Positions 1 to 11,129 of a stretch of 64,000 nt of DNA are shown here, piece after piece. The position numbers and the translations under genes are program-made. Below the pieces are notes generated by a model. It did not search any database, was not told the DNA's origin, and worked only from the letters and a program-made list of their open reading frames with translations. Every line of letters begins with the position of its first letter. Within the stretch, counting starts at the first letter, position 1. Source of the stretch: Tausonia pullulans (lineage: Eukaryota > Basidiomycota > Tremellomycetes > Cystofilobasidiales > Mrakiaceae); assembly GCA_951802195.1 (NCBI GenBank), contig OX637629.1:744001-808000 (forward strand), given 5' to 3'.

Positions 1-976
1 AAAGAAGGCGCGCGCGCGAGGCGCCGCCAGTACCACCTCGCCTCTTCCCCCTCCATCTGTGCCGGGTCCCTTGACGGACGGCCCCAACGCGTCGTCGTCC
101 TATCCAGGAGCCGAGCTCACTTCCTCAAGCATGTCATACCATCACTCGGGGCACCCGCTCTCCAACTCACCCTATCCTCCCAGCGGATCCTACCGCCCTT
201 CTCCCCACCACGCCGCTTTTCAGGCTGCACCTCCGCCTCCACCTCCGCTTCCACCTCCATCGTCCCACCCCAACCACCCGTACCCAGCCGCGCTCGCACA
301 GCCGCACGACTCTTACGCGCCGTCACCGCACCAGCAGCAGCATGCGGCCTACGCGCAGCCCCCACCCCCCGCCCACCATCACCCTTACAACGGATATGAA
401 CCTGCTCCGGGTTCCCTCTACAAGCCGTACGGTGGTGGACCTGGTGGTGACGGTGGTCAGCCGCATCAACCACATCGCCCTCATCTCCAGCAGCAGCCTC
501 ACCAAGCGGGCATTCCACCTCCCCTCCAGCAGTATCCTCCTCATCCTACTCCACCTCCTCCACCTCCTCCACCTTCTCCTCATCCTCCTGCTCCCCAGCA
601 GCAGCAGCAGTCGTCTTACTCGCCATATGGCGGAGGTCACCCGAATTATCATCCAACGCAGCCACACCCACAGGCGCATCGCCAGCAGCAGCAGCCGCTT
701 CACCACTCCGGAGGCTACCAGCCGCCCCCTCTGCCGCCTGTTTCGAATGGGGGTGGGTACCCGACATACTCAAACAACGGCAATGGCGGAGGGTACGACC
801 GCCACCGTCTTCAGCATCATCAGTCTCAAAACGACGGCGGCGGGCCGGGTCCGGCGAGCCACCAGTACCCAGGGATGGGATATGCCCAGCCTGGTTATGG
901 CCCGGGACCTGGGTCGTACGCAAGTGGTGGTAGGGGCGAAACTGGGCCTGGGATCGCTGGGGAAAGGGCCGGCTAA
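1..976 (+). CDS. 3' end of a proline/glutamine/histidine-rich protein (partial)
   Basis: The reading frame is open from base 2, so the gene begins upstream of the window; it stops at a TAA at 974-976. The visible 320 or so residues are low complexity throughout: a short basic start (KKARARG), then Pro runs of up to nine, His/Pro and Gln/His stretches (about residues 70-200), and a Gly/Tyr-rich tail. No folded domain or catalytic motif can be seen. Such tails are typical of fungal transcription factors, RNA-binding proteins and actin regulators, but nothing here chooses between them. The basic residues at the left edge could be the end of a DNA- or RNA-binding domain; that is only a guess. No intron is needed in the visible part. 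The codon pattern and uninterrupted frame make coding likely. Confidence 0.6.
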   Translation, partial: KKARARGAASTTSPLPPPSVPGPLTDGPNASSSYPGAELTSSSMSYHHSGHPLSNSPYPPSGSYRPSPHHAAFQAAPPPPPPLPPPSSHPNHPYPAALAQPHDSYAPSPHQQQHAAYAQPPPPAHHHPYNGYEPAPGSLYKPYGGGPGGDGGQPHQPHRPHLQQQPHQAGIPPPLQQYPPHPTPPPPPPPPSPHPPAPQQQQQSSYSPYGGGHPNYHPTQPHPQAHRQQQQPLHHSGGYQPPPLPPVSNGGGYPTYSNNGNGGGYDRHRLQHHQSQNDGGGPGPASHQYPGMGYAQPGYGPGPGSYASGGRGETGPGIAGERAG

Positions 977-3138
977 GTCAATCGCCCTCCAGCGCATCCT
1001 ACTCCCCTTCTCTTCCTGTCTGCTTCACTCGCTCGCTTACTTATCTATCTTTCTACTTTAAACTCATGCCTCATTCATTCCGTCCTCGCTCCCTTGGCTT
1101 GTTCTGTGGTTTTCCCTTTGGCTTCGAAACCTCCCCGCTGTTGTTCCTTTCCCTTTGGCGTTACTATCCTCTATCATGGTGTTCATCATCTCTCTCTCTC
1201 TCCTTCCCATTCAACCAACACTTCACAAACCTTCATCTTTCAATTGTTCACCGAGCCCCATCGGGTCCGCTGTCACCCTTCTTCTGCACCACTCCCTCTA
1301 CCACTGAACTAGGTCAACTTGAACCCGCGCTTCTTTCTTCGTCGACGTCGACTTCGGCATAGCGTTGTCCTCGCTCGTTTGTCTCCGGCCGACGTGTCTA
1401 AACTCGTTGCCGAAGTTGCTGGAGATGGCTGAATCTCTGACGGGATAAGGCGACACGCTGTCCCCTCCGCCATCGCTCTAACTCCCATTCGCGGTCCGCC
1501 TCGGTTTCCGTTGGCTCAACGTCATGGGCGGCTTCCAGCCGGACCCGGACGAGAACATCGAGGACATCTGTGGAAGAGGGGACACCAAAGACGGTAGTCA
1601 GCTCCCGCCGCTCGCCTTTTTCCCGAGGCGAGGGTGGCGATGGAAGGTCCGCAAACGCCGGTCGGAAGATCGTGGTGCAGCCTCTGCCATTCCACTGTTG
1701 CTTGTCTCTCTCCTTCTTCGCGTCCTCAGCTTACTTCGCCTGCTCATCAATGAGCTGTTCTCGCTGGAGACTAAACCCTTCCTCGGCCTGGAAAACCGCC
1801 TCTTGCCGACACCACTTCCTGCGGTCCCAACTAGCGCTCTCTTGTACAAGGGCGATCGATCCTCTTACGATCGAGCGAGGCGCGGCGCTCTTCCCGCAGG
1901 CGTGGATTCTCTGAACAAATATATATATATAAATTTGGGTCGAGGATCAGCTTCTTCTCTCCTTCCCACTTCGAAAAAAAAACGCATCTCCGCTATATAT
2001 CCAGCCCATCCCTAACCTTTTTCTCTCCCTCTCTCTCTCTTTTCTTTTTTCTTAGTGACTCTCCGCTTCCCCTCCGCCGAGATCAGCGCCTCAGTGAAGA
2101 CCAGGAGTCTGGAGAGGTTTGAACCGGGTGCGGGGGAAAGAGAGGCTGATGCGTCAGATGTTGATATATATGGGAGGGGCGTCGGCCGAGAGACTCGTAC
2201 CTGTGGAGTCACGAAGGTCGAGGAGACAGTTTAAGAGGAGAAAAGAGCGGTGGCGAACCAAGGTCGATCTGGCTGGCGGAAGAGGCCGGCGCCGACGAGG
2301 TTGAGACCGGATAGACTTCAAGAACCACTGTATCTGGTGCTGCTGCGTCGACCTAGAGAGTGGCGAGAAGGCGTCGTTCCGCCGTCTGCTCCACTAGAGG
2401 AGGGCGAAGGGTCGATCGATCTTTGGCAAGTCAGGAGCAAGGGAGGCGCGCCATTGTTGGGGGAGGTATAAGAGCCGGAGAAGGGAATTCCTTCCTTCTC
2501 AAAACGATTTTTGGCATCTGTAAAGGTCCTAGGCGGTAGACATCTTCGAGGACTGCTGACGGAGATCCCTGGTGCCTGGAGGGTCTCTTAGGAAGAAGCC
2601 GGCCAGGAAAGTCCGGCAGGATAACTGGGCGTTTCGAGAGGGCTGGGCGGCCCACAAGACAGTTTTTGGAGCATGATGTTAAGTAGGAGTGGGAAGGGTG
2701 GGGGGGGGGGGGGGGCTCATTAGTGGATGGATTGGTCGAAGGAAGCGGAAAGAGGACGAGTGGGTGTAGAATGATTGTCATGTCATATGAGCCGAGGGCG
2801 GACGGAGTTTTGTAAGTATCAGCCCGCGCGGTTTACCCTGATTAAAGGACTTTATCACACAGCACAGGGGTCTCTCGATCCCTGTTTGAGCATGTCTCAC
2901 TATGTTGACCCAGGGTCGGCCGGACGAGGGGTAAAGTAAAGGGAGGCTTCTCGCCCGCTCCTCATTCATCGACCGGGGCAATATGTCGTCACAGATCAAA
3001 GAGCTTATGAACAGGCTATAGCATGCTCTGCACAAGTCAGGTCAAAATAGCTGCGCATGAATCTCGATCTGTGACTGTTGTCGGCTAAAAACCCGAGCGC
3101 TTCACCGAAAGACGACGACAGTCGTCGATGACCTCCGC
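977..3138. other. Gene-free interval, pyrimidine-rich
   Basis: This 2.2-kb stretch follows the first gene. It is rich in C/T tracts, as in fungal 3' UTRs and promoters, has a short TA alternation near 1918-1932 and a run of about 16 G at 2700-2715. Open frames of up to 163 codons occur (for example 1524-2015, +), but they lack family motifs, contain translated C/T or A/T simple sequence, and have no consistent splice structure. I see no gene in it. Confidence 0.5.
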
Positions 3139-3487
3139 TAGCTCCGAACGTCATGTAAACACAAGGCTTCGCAGCAAATACTCAAAACGATTCTCCTCTT
3201 AACTAACCCCAACGAGGCCGTCTGCTCGCAACTCCTCACGCCGCAAGTCCTCCTCCACATCGACTCCCCTCGTCTAGAACGTCTCATCTCCCCATCCCAC
3301 CCAGACACATCCATCCAACAAGTCACTAAGTCGCTACCGCTCGTGTTCGGCCTCAATTCAACAATCCATTTCGACGAAATCGTCAGTAAGAACGACGGAA
3401 ACATCACGCTTAATACGACTGCCTCCTCGGATTGGGCTCTTCGGCAAGCCGCCGTCGGAGGACGAATGCGAGCCAAACGTGACTGAC
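3139..3487 (+). pseudogene. Orphan exon-like ORF, possible gene relic
   Basis: An open frame of about 112 codons runs from just after a TAG to a TGA at 3485-3487 and has no ATG near its start. The translation looks protein-like rather than low complexity: it contains LLTNPNEAVCSQLLTPQVLL, then RLERLISPSHPDTS and SLPLVFGLNSTIHFDE. The nearest GT...AG pairs that could attach flanking exons would give introns of only 16-24 nt, so no working gene model could be built. It may be the surviving exon of a decayed gene, an exon of an unrecognised gene, or chance. I do not recognise the family. Confidence 0.25.
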
Positions 3488-3812
3488 TCGATCGATGTAC
3501 AGGTTAAGATTGTAGAACAGACTTTCAGGTTGTCTCATAGAGGACGATGCTCGCATGACAGCGCCCGGGCCTCTCGTGTGGTTCGTCGAGGCACAGAGCC
3601 AAACTTCATGACCAAACAACTTTGCTTAGCTCAAGAGAAGACCAACGAGATCCTCGAGACAGCCAACCGGGCGAGGGCATGAGCGCATGATCGACGAAGT
3701 GGGGGACAGGGGTTGCGAATACGGGTGACCGCAGAGGTAGAGGGCAAATATTCATGTACCTTGCTTCTGCATCACACCGTTTTGGTGCGAGATTACCTAT
3801 CGCTTTCTCGTC

Positions 3813-6641
3813 TCACTGCTTCTTCCAGCTTCCGTCCCCAAGCTTCTCAACGCACTTGACCAACAGATTCGCGACGTACTCAAAGTCCGAGAGCTCATTC
3901 CAAACTTGGGCGCTCATCCGGACCCAGCTGCAGACATTTGTATGTGTCAGCCGAGGTGTAACAAACACAAAAAGCCGAAAGTAAGAGTCACACTGACACT
4001 TCGTCGCCATGTCGATAGACCGCGGCGAAGGCGTTGTTGTCAAATAGCGAGTTCTCGAAGAAGCGGCCCATGGCAAGAGCCTCCTCGGGCGTAGACGGAG
4101 CCGGGCAGGGAGGGAGAGAGACGTTGACCTGTAGGGGAGAGTACGATGTCAGAACAGAACATTCAAAAAGGGGTGTATACGCTGAGCAACCTACCATGTT
4201 CGCCGTAAGCTCTCCGTCCTTTTCCACTAAAAAGCAAAGCCGATATCAGTCCAGTGCTATCAAGAGAGGGGTGAAGTATTTTACGAACTGTCTTCGTTTT
4301 CCATGATCCTGCTATTAGGACCAAAGATCTTCTGCGCGACCTTGCCACCCTCCAGGGCGAGCTCATGGCAGTACTTGGTGATGCGTTCCTCGCCTCCGAG
4401 CCACGTGCGGAAGTCGATAGCGGCTTTAACGGAGAGAAAGGGGACGTAGTCTGGGATTTTCGGATGAGGAAGGTCAGTGCCTGGAAATGGTATGAATGAC
4501 AACGACAGGACTCGCCTATGGTACCAGTCCAAGCTGTATGAGAAAGGGAGCTGTCAGTCATGGAAATAGACTGCAAAATATCGTGAAAGTACGAACAATA
4601 CTGGCGGGCGAATGCCCAGGCTCCTCGGCCTGTCCCTGGGTATTGGGTCGACTCGCTGTAAAAGGTAGCACTTCAGCATATCACTCAGAAGCCCCACAGA
4701 ATCAAGGAACTGACTAGTCGAACGAGGTTGGAATCGATGTGCGAATGAGAGGTTGGTTCCTGTCGACGGAGGAGGATCAGCGACCATCAGACTGACGAGG
4801 GCGTCTCAAATTACTCGCCTCTTCGGAACCCAGAGCAAAGCGCTGGCTCGGTGGCTCATCCTGGAACAATGCATTGGAGTCAGACAATTATTAGGTCCCA
4901 AGGATTTGGCTGATGGACTCGCCCCCATTTGTGGAAGTTAGTGACCAGGAAGTCGCACACGGTGTCGTCGGACAAATCGATGGGCAGCTGGCCTAAGAAT
5001 CAAAGCGCGCTTGGCCTGTCAGCAAGTCGCTCACGCGGTAAAACCTCGACAGGGGGAGAAGTGGCACAAACCGATGAGATGGGCGCCATCGACAAGGGAG
5101 AGGACATTGTACTCTCGTGCCTTCTTAGCGATGTCACGCCAGGGAAAGACTGGATGAGATATCAGGCGGCCGGTCGCGTCGAATATCCTCGACACTTTCT
5201 TCCACTCACTCATGCCCGGGTTCGAGGCAATCCCGTCAACGACGACCATCCGGACCCGCCCGCTCTCCTCCGCATCACCACCATGAGCGTTGTACTTGCG
5301 GAAGACGTCCTCCGTCTGTCGGACGATCTCGGCATGAGGCAGCGGGAACGTGAGAGGGATCACGACAAGCTTGACCCCCGGGTTGGCATCGCACGTATAG
5401 CGGAGCGACTGGAGGATGGCTCCGTACGAAGTCGAGTATGCGACAATGATGTCGCCCGCCTTCCAGTCGAGGTTCAAGGTGATGGTGTTCACACCCTGAG
5501 GAGAACAACAGGTCAGTATCTCGTCAACCGCAGGGAATCGGAGCACTCACAGTCGTCGCATTGGGGACCATGACCACATCGTCGACGTCGGCCTTGATCA
5601 TGCTGGCAATCGAGGTGCGAACCTCAGTGAGGAGAGGGAGGTACGTCCTCCGTATGAAGATGTCCGGGCTGCTCTCGCACTCGTCTGAGAGCTTGCGGCA
5701 GTACTCCATCACGCGCTTGGGGACCGAGCCGTATGAGCCGTGGTTGAGGTTGATATAGCCGGGCCGGAAGGAGAACTCCGGGATGAGGGCATGGCCGAAC
5801 ACGGGGAGGGAGGATGCAGCGACGGTCATATCCGGGTGGGAGGCTTCGGTGTGAGGGTTGGGGGAAGACCAGAGGTGAGCCTTTTCGATGAGGAAGGCGT
5901 GGAAGCTGGATCAAGGTGAGTCAGATAGGGAGGGCAATCATCTAGCTGAGCCTGGGTTCGGGCAACGCCGTCTCTGCTGCATGCATGATACGCCGAAGTC
6001 CGTCTACGATTTCACACAATGTGACTCACTCCCAAACAGTCGGCTCAAGGCGGCCTGCACCGGCTGTCCACATGTATATGCGAGCGCTGACTTTCTTGGC
6101 TTCAGCGGAGACTTTAAGTGACTCCGAAAACACATCCGGCTGGTCCTTAAGCGACCGCAGCTTGTCAGTCAAGGGGATGACCTCGACGGAGCGCAAGCTG
6201 TACTCGTCGCCCTCGAAATGATCGAGCAGTCGCATGTCGGAGGGACCTAGGCCGTACACCAGGGTCCCTCGAACAGTTGCTTCATCCTCTGAGAGCTCCC
6301 TGAAAGTTGTTGAGCCGATGGGAAGGCACGAGTCAGCATCTTGTTCGCTTGTGATGCACGTCGCCCTGCCCCGACGTTTCGCGAGATGCACCTTCCGAGG
6401 AGCTCTCGAGCCTCGCTAACCGGAATAACGGCAGGATAGTCCTCGTCTCGGACGACGTGACGAGAGTGCCCGGGGAGGAGGGCCGGCTGGAACTGGAGGT
6501 GAGAGGCGTCCTTGGCCTTGAGGACGCGACTGAGGACCTGGAGCGGCAAGACGTCAGACACGCCCTTACCAGCCCAATTACAAGCAGAGTTACTTCAGGG
6601 ACGAGAAGGGTCCCGTAAAAGAAAGCGGGGTGGCTCATCAT
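3813..6641 (-). CDS. AIG2/gamma-glutamylcyclotransferase-like domain fused to class V PLP aminotransferase (isopenicillin-N-epimerase-like)
   Basis: The start is the ATG at 6641. The N-terminal domain carries the GGCT-fold signature FYGTLL, the acidic residue of HFEGDEY, and the family's C-terminal W-x-F-x(2)-F-x(3)-K pattern (PTVWD then FHAFLIEKAHLW), which spans intron 5906-6029. No stop follows. The frame runs through a 20-residue linker into MTVAASSLPVFGHAL (from 5829) and a complete fold-type-I enzyme: NLNHGSYG, the cofactor-contacting VDGAH, TNFHKW with the Schiff-base lysine, PGTGRGAWAF, and a C-terminal WVRMSAQVWNE. Relatives of the second domain act on cysteine or amino-acid substrates; substrate unknown here. 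Three introns have GC donors (4922, 4818, 4515). If intron 5906-6029 is retained, the frame stops at a TGA overlapping the donor, giving a separate GGCT protein. Two genes therefore remain possible, with the second starting at 5829. Domain assignment is firm; the fusion is probable. Confidence 0.8.
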
Positions 6642-6966
6642 GCTGGTGGATGTTGAGATGAGGGGAGCACAAGGCGGTCGGATTGATAGGGTTGGAGGAG
6701 GGGCGGCCTTCTCCGAAAATCGGTTTGGACGCGCGCCGATGGCCCGGCCCTCCACGACTCAAGAAGGACATCCCTCCCGGCAAATATGAGCTTTATATTT
6801 CCACTGCATTCTTCGGTTCGGAGATGCCTCTTGAATGGACAGGTGATTGCACGACTCGTCGTCAAGGAAAGCACGACGCGCTCCCCCAGCTCCTGCTTCA
6901 ACCTTACTTCCCTCGCGCGACCAGAATCCAACCACCATTCTGTCTACGTCCTTGCCTCCTTTCAAC
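6642..6966. promoter_or_regulatory. Divergent promoter between the fusion gene and the DNAJC8 gene
   Basis: These 325 bp separate two starts facing away from each other. A TTTATATTTCC element lies near 6791-6802, and C/T-rich sequence runs up to the + strand start, as usual for fungal core promoters. There are frames here, but none carries a motif. Confidence 0.5.
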
Positions 6967-8127
6967 ATGTCCCAGCCTCCCCCTCCACCCCCACCCAGTT
7001 CCTTCGCTCCCCCGCCTCCGCCCATGCCACCTCCCTCTCTTTCGTCCGTACCTCCCCCCCCTCCTTCAGCACCTCCTCCTCCACCACCCTCCATTCGCCC
7101 CCCGCCTCCTCCTGCTGCGCCAGCTCCTCCACCGCCACCGCCACCTGCTGTGAGCGACAGGGGGATAGCCATTGAGGCAAACAACTTCATGAAGGAGCTC
7201 GAGGTCGAGCGGATCATCAAGGCGTTCAAGCTCAAGTGCGTTCGCTGTCTCTTTCCTGGATGTACTTCCGGCGGGCCTCTAACGTTCCTCACACAGTCCT
7301 TACGACGTCTTGGATCTCCCCTTTGACGCGTCTGAGAACGATATCAAGAAGCAGTACCGCAAGAAATCACTCATGATCCATCCGGATAAGTTCAAGCACG
7401 AGCGCGGTGTGGAAGTGAGTGTTGTTCATCGTTCAATGCATGCCTCCCTCCCTTTTGTATCTCTAATCCTTACTCTGTCGCCCACTAGGCCTTTGACTGG
7501 CTAAAGAAGGCCGAGGGAAGCCTATCGGCCGCCGAGACGCGTGCCGAAGTCGATCAGGTCGTCCTCTACGCCCGACGCGAGCTCCTCAAGCAATTCGACC
7601 CGCCCTTTCCGATGGACACGCTAGACTCGGACCCGCTCCTCCCGCCAGATTGGCGGTCGATGGTGATGAAGGAGGTGCGGGTTCTGCTGATTGATGAGGA
7701 GGTCGCTAGGCGGAGGTGAGTCATTACCCTGCTTCATTGAATGCACACGCGAGCTGACGGTTCATACGTGTACTCGCTCCAGAGCGATCAAGATGACACT
7801 CGCGAATGAGGGCCTCGAGGCCCAGAAGGCGGACGCCATTGCGAACGAGCGGAAGAGGAAGCAGGAGGCCGAGAAGGCGTGGGAAGGTCCGTCCGCAGGG
7901 GCTTGTCTATCTATCCTAGACTTGGCTGACTTAAGCTTTTCTTCGGCATGACCTTGGACAGATAACCGAGATGCGAGGGTGAGCCCTTGTACTTGCGCCA
8001 TTCGACTCTCTTGTTCATAACTGACTGTATGCCGCTGCCCGGGTTGTCTTCTCTCTCTCAGGTCAGCGATTGGCGGTCCTTCTCAAGCAAGCCGAAGAAA
8101 AAGGCTAGGGCCAACGTGTTGGGTTGA
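6967..8127 (+). CDS. spf31: DNAJC8/Spf31-type J-domain splicing-associated protein
   Basis: The start ATG at 6967 opens a proline-rich N-terminus (about 65 residues, many Pro runs). It is followed by a short helix ([18 protein letters not shown]) and a J domain with [23 protein letters not shown] and the HPDK motif that stimulates Hsp70 ATPase activity. The C-terminal half matches the DNAJC8/Spf31 family: [16 protein letters not shown], and a Lys/Arg/Glu-rich helix ending in [18 protein letters not shown]. Family members associate with the spliceosome in the nucleus. Five introns are placed by phase; one internal exon is only 17 nt (7962-7978). The long Pro-rich leader is unusual for this small protein. 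Identity is well supported by the J domain together with the family-specific tail; a generic J protein is the only alternative. Confidence 0.88.
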
Positions 8128-8346
8128 TGATTCCTTGCCTCGCTCGTGTATGTCACAATATGATGCCTTCGCAGGCGGTCTCGGGCTTGATTTACCTCAA
8201 GAATGAAACGCAGCATGCAGGTGTCTTCGTCGGTCTTCACCACGTGCAATTGCGTCAGGCATGCCACTCGCATCCTTTCTCTCCCATGTAAAAAGATTAG
8301 ACAGCCGGGTGCTCAATCAAGACTACGCTGGCAAAAGGGTATACCG

Positions 8347-8483
8347 CTCTCTGGCGGGGAGTCGAACCCCGGTCTCCCGCGGACAGCTACTCATATTCGG
8401 GTAGTTACCTCCCAAGAAGGGAGGTATGAAAGAAGATGAGCTTGACTGACAGGCGGACATCTTAGCCGTTGGACCACCAAAGA
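8347..8483 (-). tRNA. tRNA-Asp(GTC) with a 65-nt intron
   Basis: The mature halves fold as a 72-nt cloverleaf. The acceptor stem TCTTTGG pairs with CCAGAGA, the anticodon stem TCCGC with GCGGG, and the T arm is CGGGG-TTCGACT-CCCCG. The loop CTGTCA plus C places GTC at positions 34-36, so it decodes Asp codons. The intron is at 8382-8446, in the canonical place after base 37, and can fold on itself through a CCTCCC/GGGAGG pairing. Numbering of the 5' half is exactly canonical (37 nt). CCA is not encoded, as expected in eukaryotes. Confidence 0.93.
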
Positions 8484-9418
8484 CTGCAGATACAAGTGGC
8501 AAATGCATGAGATGGAATAACACGTTCCCAGTATCAACTTTGGAAATGCACCACTTAAATACAAAAAAAAAAAACAATCCGAGCCCTCTTTTATCTCTTC
8601 GAAGAGCCCTGTCCTGTGTTACATACGGTCTAGACCGCTGCCGCAGCACTTGTCTCTCCCCAGCTGCTCCCCCTCCGATTCTCCCCTCTTCCAAACGCTC
8701 GTCTGTCCAACTCCCTCGCCCCGAAACATGCCCTCCTCTTTCAGCGCATCCTCGTCACTGGGGTCTGGGCCCATCCCTGCAACCGACGGTACAACAAGTC
8801 GAAGGACCTCTTCGATGACATAGACGACGAGATCCGAACGGTCAGCGTGCGACTTTTTGATCTTCTCTTTCCCCTTCGTCTCCCCCCTTCCAGTCTCTCC
8901 CTTCCCTCCTCCGTCCTCATTGGTGCACACTCCCTGCTCTCCCTCACCCTGCTCTTTCTACCATAAACATGTTTCTTCTCTCATCTCCTCTCTCCCTCTC
9001 GTTGTCTCTGATAGGTTGTGTTGTCCTCTACGCTTGATCCACGACTTCAAAAAAAAAAAAACCCCCTATGGCCAAACCTCTTACACAGAGGAAAGTACAA
9101 GCGTCTTCCCCTTCTCTCCCTCCTTCCTCTCTTTTCCTCTCTCGCTGCTTCTCAAGGTGTCAGTCATACCATAAAAGCTGCGCGGCCTTTTCTGTCAGCC
9201 GATCCCGCCAATTGACTCCGGTCGTAATATATCTAGGTTGCAACTGATTTGCTGGGTAGATTACAGGAAAAAAAATATCCTACTGAAAGTTCTGACGAGG
9301 TGTGACGGATGGAGAGCGCGGCGCAAGGTAGCATCTTTCACTCGTCGACTCCACCGCCATGCTCATTCTCGTTTGTCTTAACTCAGTGAAATCTCAAAAA
9401 GGACTGGAATCATGCATC
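8484..9418. other. Gene-free interval
   Basis: This 935-bp stretch lies between tRNA-Asp and the 3' end of SWD2. It is pyrimidine-rich with two short A runs (around 8563 and 9050). A minus-strand frame (8619-8930) includes SDLVVYVIEEVLRLVVPSVAG but starts only at a GTG and is flanked by simple Lys/Gly/Glu sequence. I could not attach exons or a family. I regard it as probably non-coding. Confidence 0.45.
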
Positions 9419-11129
9419 TCACGTCTCCGACCGATTCAAGTCCCTCTCCGGCAGCCAAAAAGCCTGAGAGTCGCCCGCGCGCACGCTCCCTGAGCGTCAG
9501 CGAAACCCTGAGACCAGGAGCAAGTCTGGAACACGCACCAGCTCGTTCGCCCCAGATGCCATCATGTGGAATTTAGGGTTGTACCCGACCGCATTGAGCG
9601 GGCCCGAATGACCCTCGAACATCGTCAGAGGCCGGAGGGTCGCTCCGTTGGCGGAGGAAGGGTCGACACCCTCCATGCTCCAGACGACCAGATTGCCGTT
9701 CCAGGATCCTAGGCAAGCGATAGGATAGAGAAGAGAAATCTCAGCATGGTCGTCTGCCTGAACAAGAGAACAGGAGAGAGGACGACGCACCGGCAATGAC
9801 AAACTTCGAGTCGGGGGTGAACCGGACCTCCTCTCCACTCGACCCAACCTGGGGCTCGATCAACATTTTGCCCATTGCATCTCTCTCAAGCCCCTGGTGG
9901 CCGACAAGCCTTCGAAGGAGCGGCTGGTTGTTGGAATGCTCGGACCAGAAGGCGTCGAGAATGTAGTGGACGTCTCCCGACGTGCCGACGAGGAGGAGCT
10001 TGCCGTTTGTGGAGAAGGTGAGGGAGGTGATGAGGGGCGTACGAGGTGGGCGAGAGATCTCAGAAAGGGCGGCGGTGTCGTCGAGGGGAATGATAGAGAA
10101 GGGGCCGCCTTCGGACTAGAAGTTTAAATGCTCGGGTGTCAGACGGAACAGAAAGGACGAGACGATGCAAGACAGACACTGACGGATTCGAATTTTTTAG
10201 GATCATACATGTGAATCTCATTCGCGCCGTTCACAGCGACGGCAAAGAGGAGACCGGTGTTGTCCCAGGCGACGACGGGGTGGAAGCCGGCGTGGATGAA
10301 GCCCTAGGTGATGTGAGGAGAGCCTGTCAGAGGTGAAAGACAACAACCCGAACAGACAGGCATGCAAGCGCTCACCGCACAGTGCGGCTCGCGCAAGTCC
10401 CAGAGGCGGACAGACTGATCAGCGGATGATGTCACAAAGGTGTCGAGTATTGGGTTGATCTCGACAGACAGGACCCTGAGAAGCGCTCGATAGGTCGGTC
10501 AGGCATGAAGGGGCGCTGGGCGGCAGTTGTCCAACATACTTGTCCGTGTGACCCTTGAAGTAGGAAATATACTTGTTGGCAAAGAGGTCGTGGTACCGGA
10601 CAGCATCTAAGGGATATTGAGAGCTATCAAATGTAAGGGGCCGGCATTAAGGAGAACAGGAAAAGGAAGATGCGCACCGTCGACACGGGTGGAGGCGTGC
10701 ATGATGTTGGACTTAGTGTGGGTGAACCGGACGTGGTCAATGCCGTACTTTTTGGAGTAGAAAGTCTGTCGGTGTCTTGCGAAACAGTCAACCAGCCCGA
10801 ATCAGCATGAGCTGATAGACGTGATAGCATTTCGAGGCCAGGCGCGTACTTGCCCGACCGACAGCTCCAGAGTTTAAACGCGTCGTCATTGCTTGCCGTA
10901 ACGAGGCTCTCGCCCGACTCGTCAAAGCTAAGGGAGGTGATGGACCTCCCGCTCTCGCACGCGTTCGAGAAGATCCTCCCGGCCTTGTACGACTCCTGGG
11001 GGAGGACGACGCGCACCGAGAGAGCGTCAGCGCTGCCATGACCTTTGGGATTCACCACGAGGCGAACCTACTGACCATGAGTCCCTGACTAATACCAGAC
11101 CCTGATGCTGTAGGCTGTGAGCTTGACAT
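9419..11129 (-). CDS. SWD2: Swd2/WDR82 WD40 protein of COMPASS and the cleavage/polyadenylation factor
   Basis: In the family this seven-bladed beta-propeller serves the Set1/COMPASS histone H3K4 methyltransferase and the mRNA 3'-end machinery in the nucleus. Visible matches run in order: AGRIFSNACESGRSITSLSF (about residues 20-40), TASNDDAFKLWSCRSGK, FYSKKYGIDHVRFTH, the EGHSGPLNAVGYNPKFHM blade near the end, and a terminal AFWLPERDL corresponding to the FWLP end of human WDR82. The start at 11129 gives MSSSQPTASGSG. The first intron joins it to ESYKAGRIF in phase, and the usual leader is shortened. The last short exon (stop at 9419-9421) carries the FWLP motif. About ten exons are present. 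It is transcribed away from the Clr2-like gene with 331 bp between the starts. Identity is confident; individual splice sites in the middle are less so. Confidence 0.92.

Noticed and set aside
1524-2015. 163-codon plus-strand ORF
   Set aside because: Translates simple A/T and C/T sequence at its end, no motif, no homologue recognised.
8619-8930. Minus-strand frame with SDLVVYVIEEVLRLVV
   Set aside because: No ATG start, flanked by low-complexity sequence, and no exon chain could be built; kept only as a note in the interval entry.
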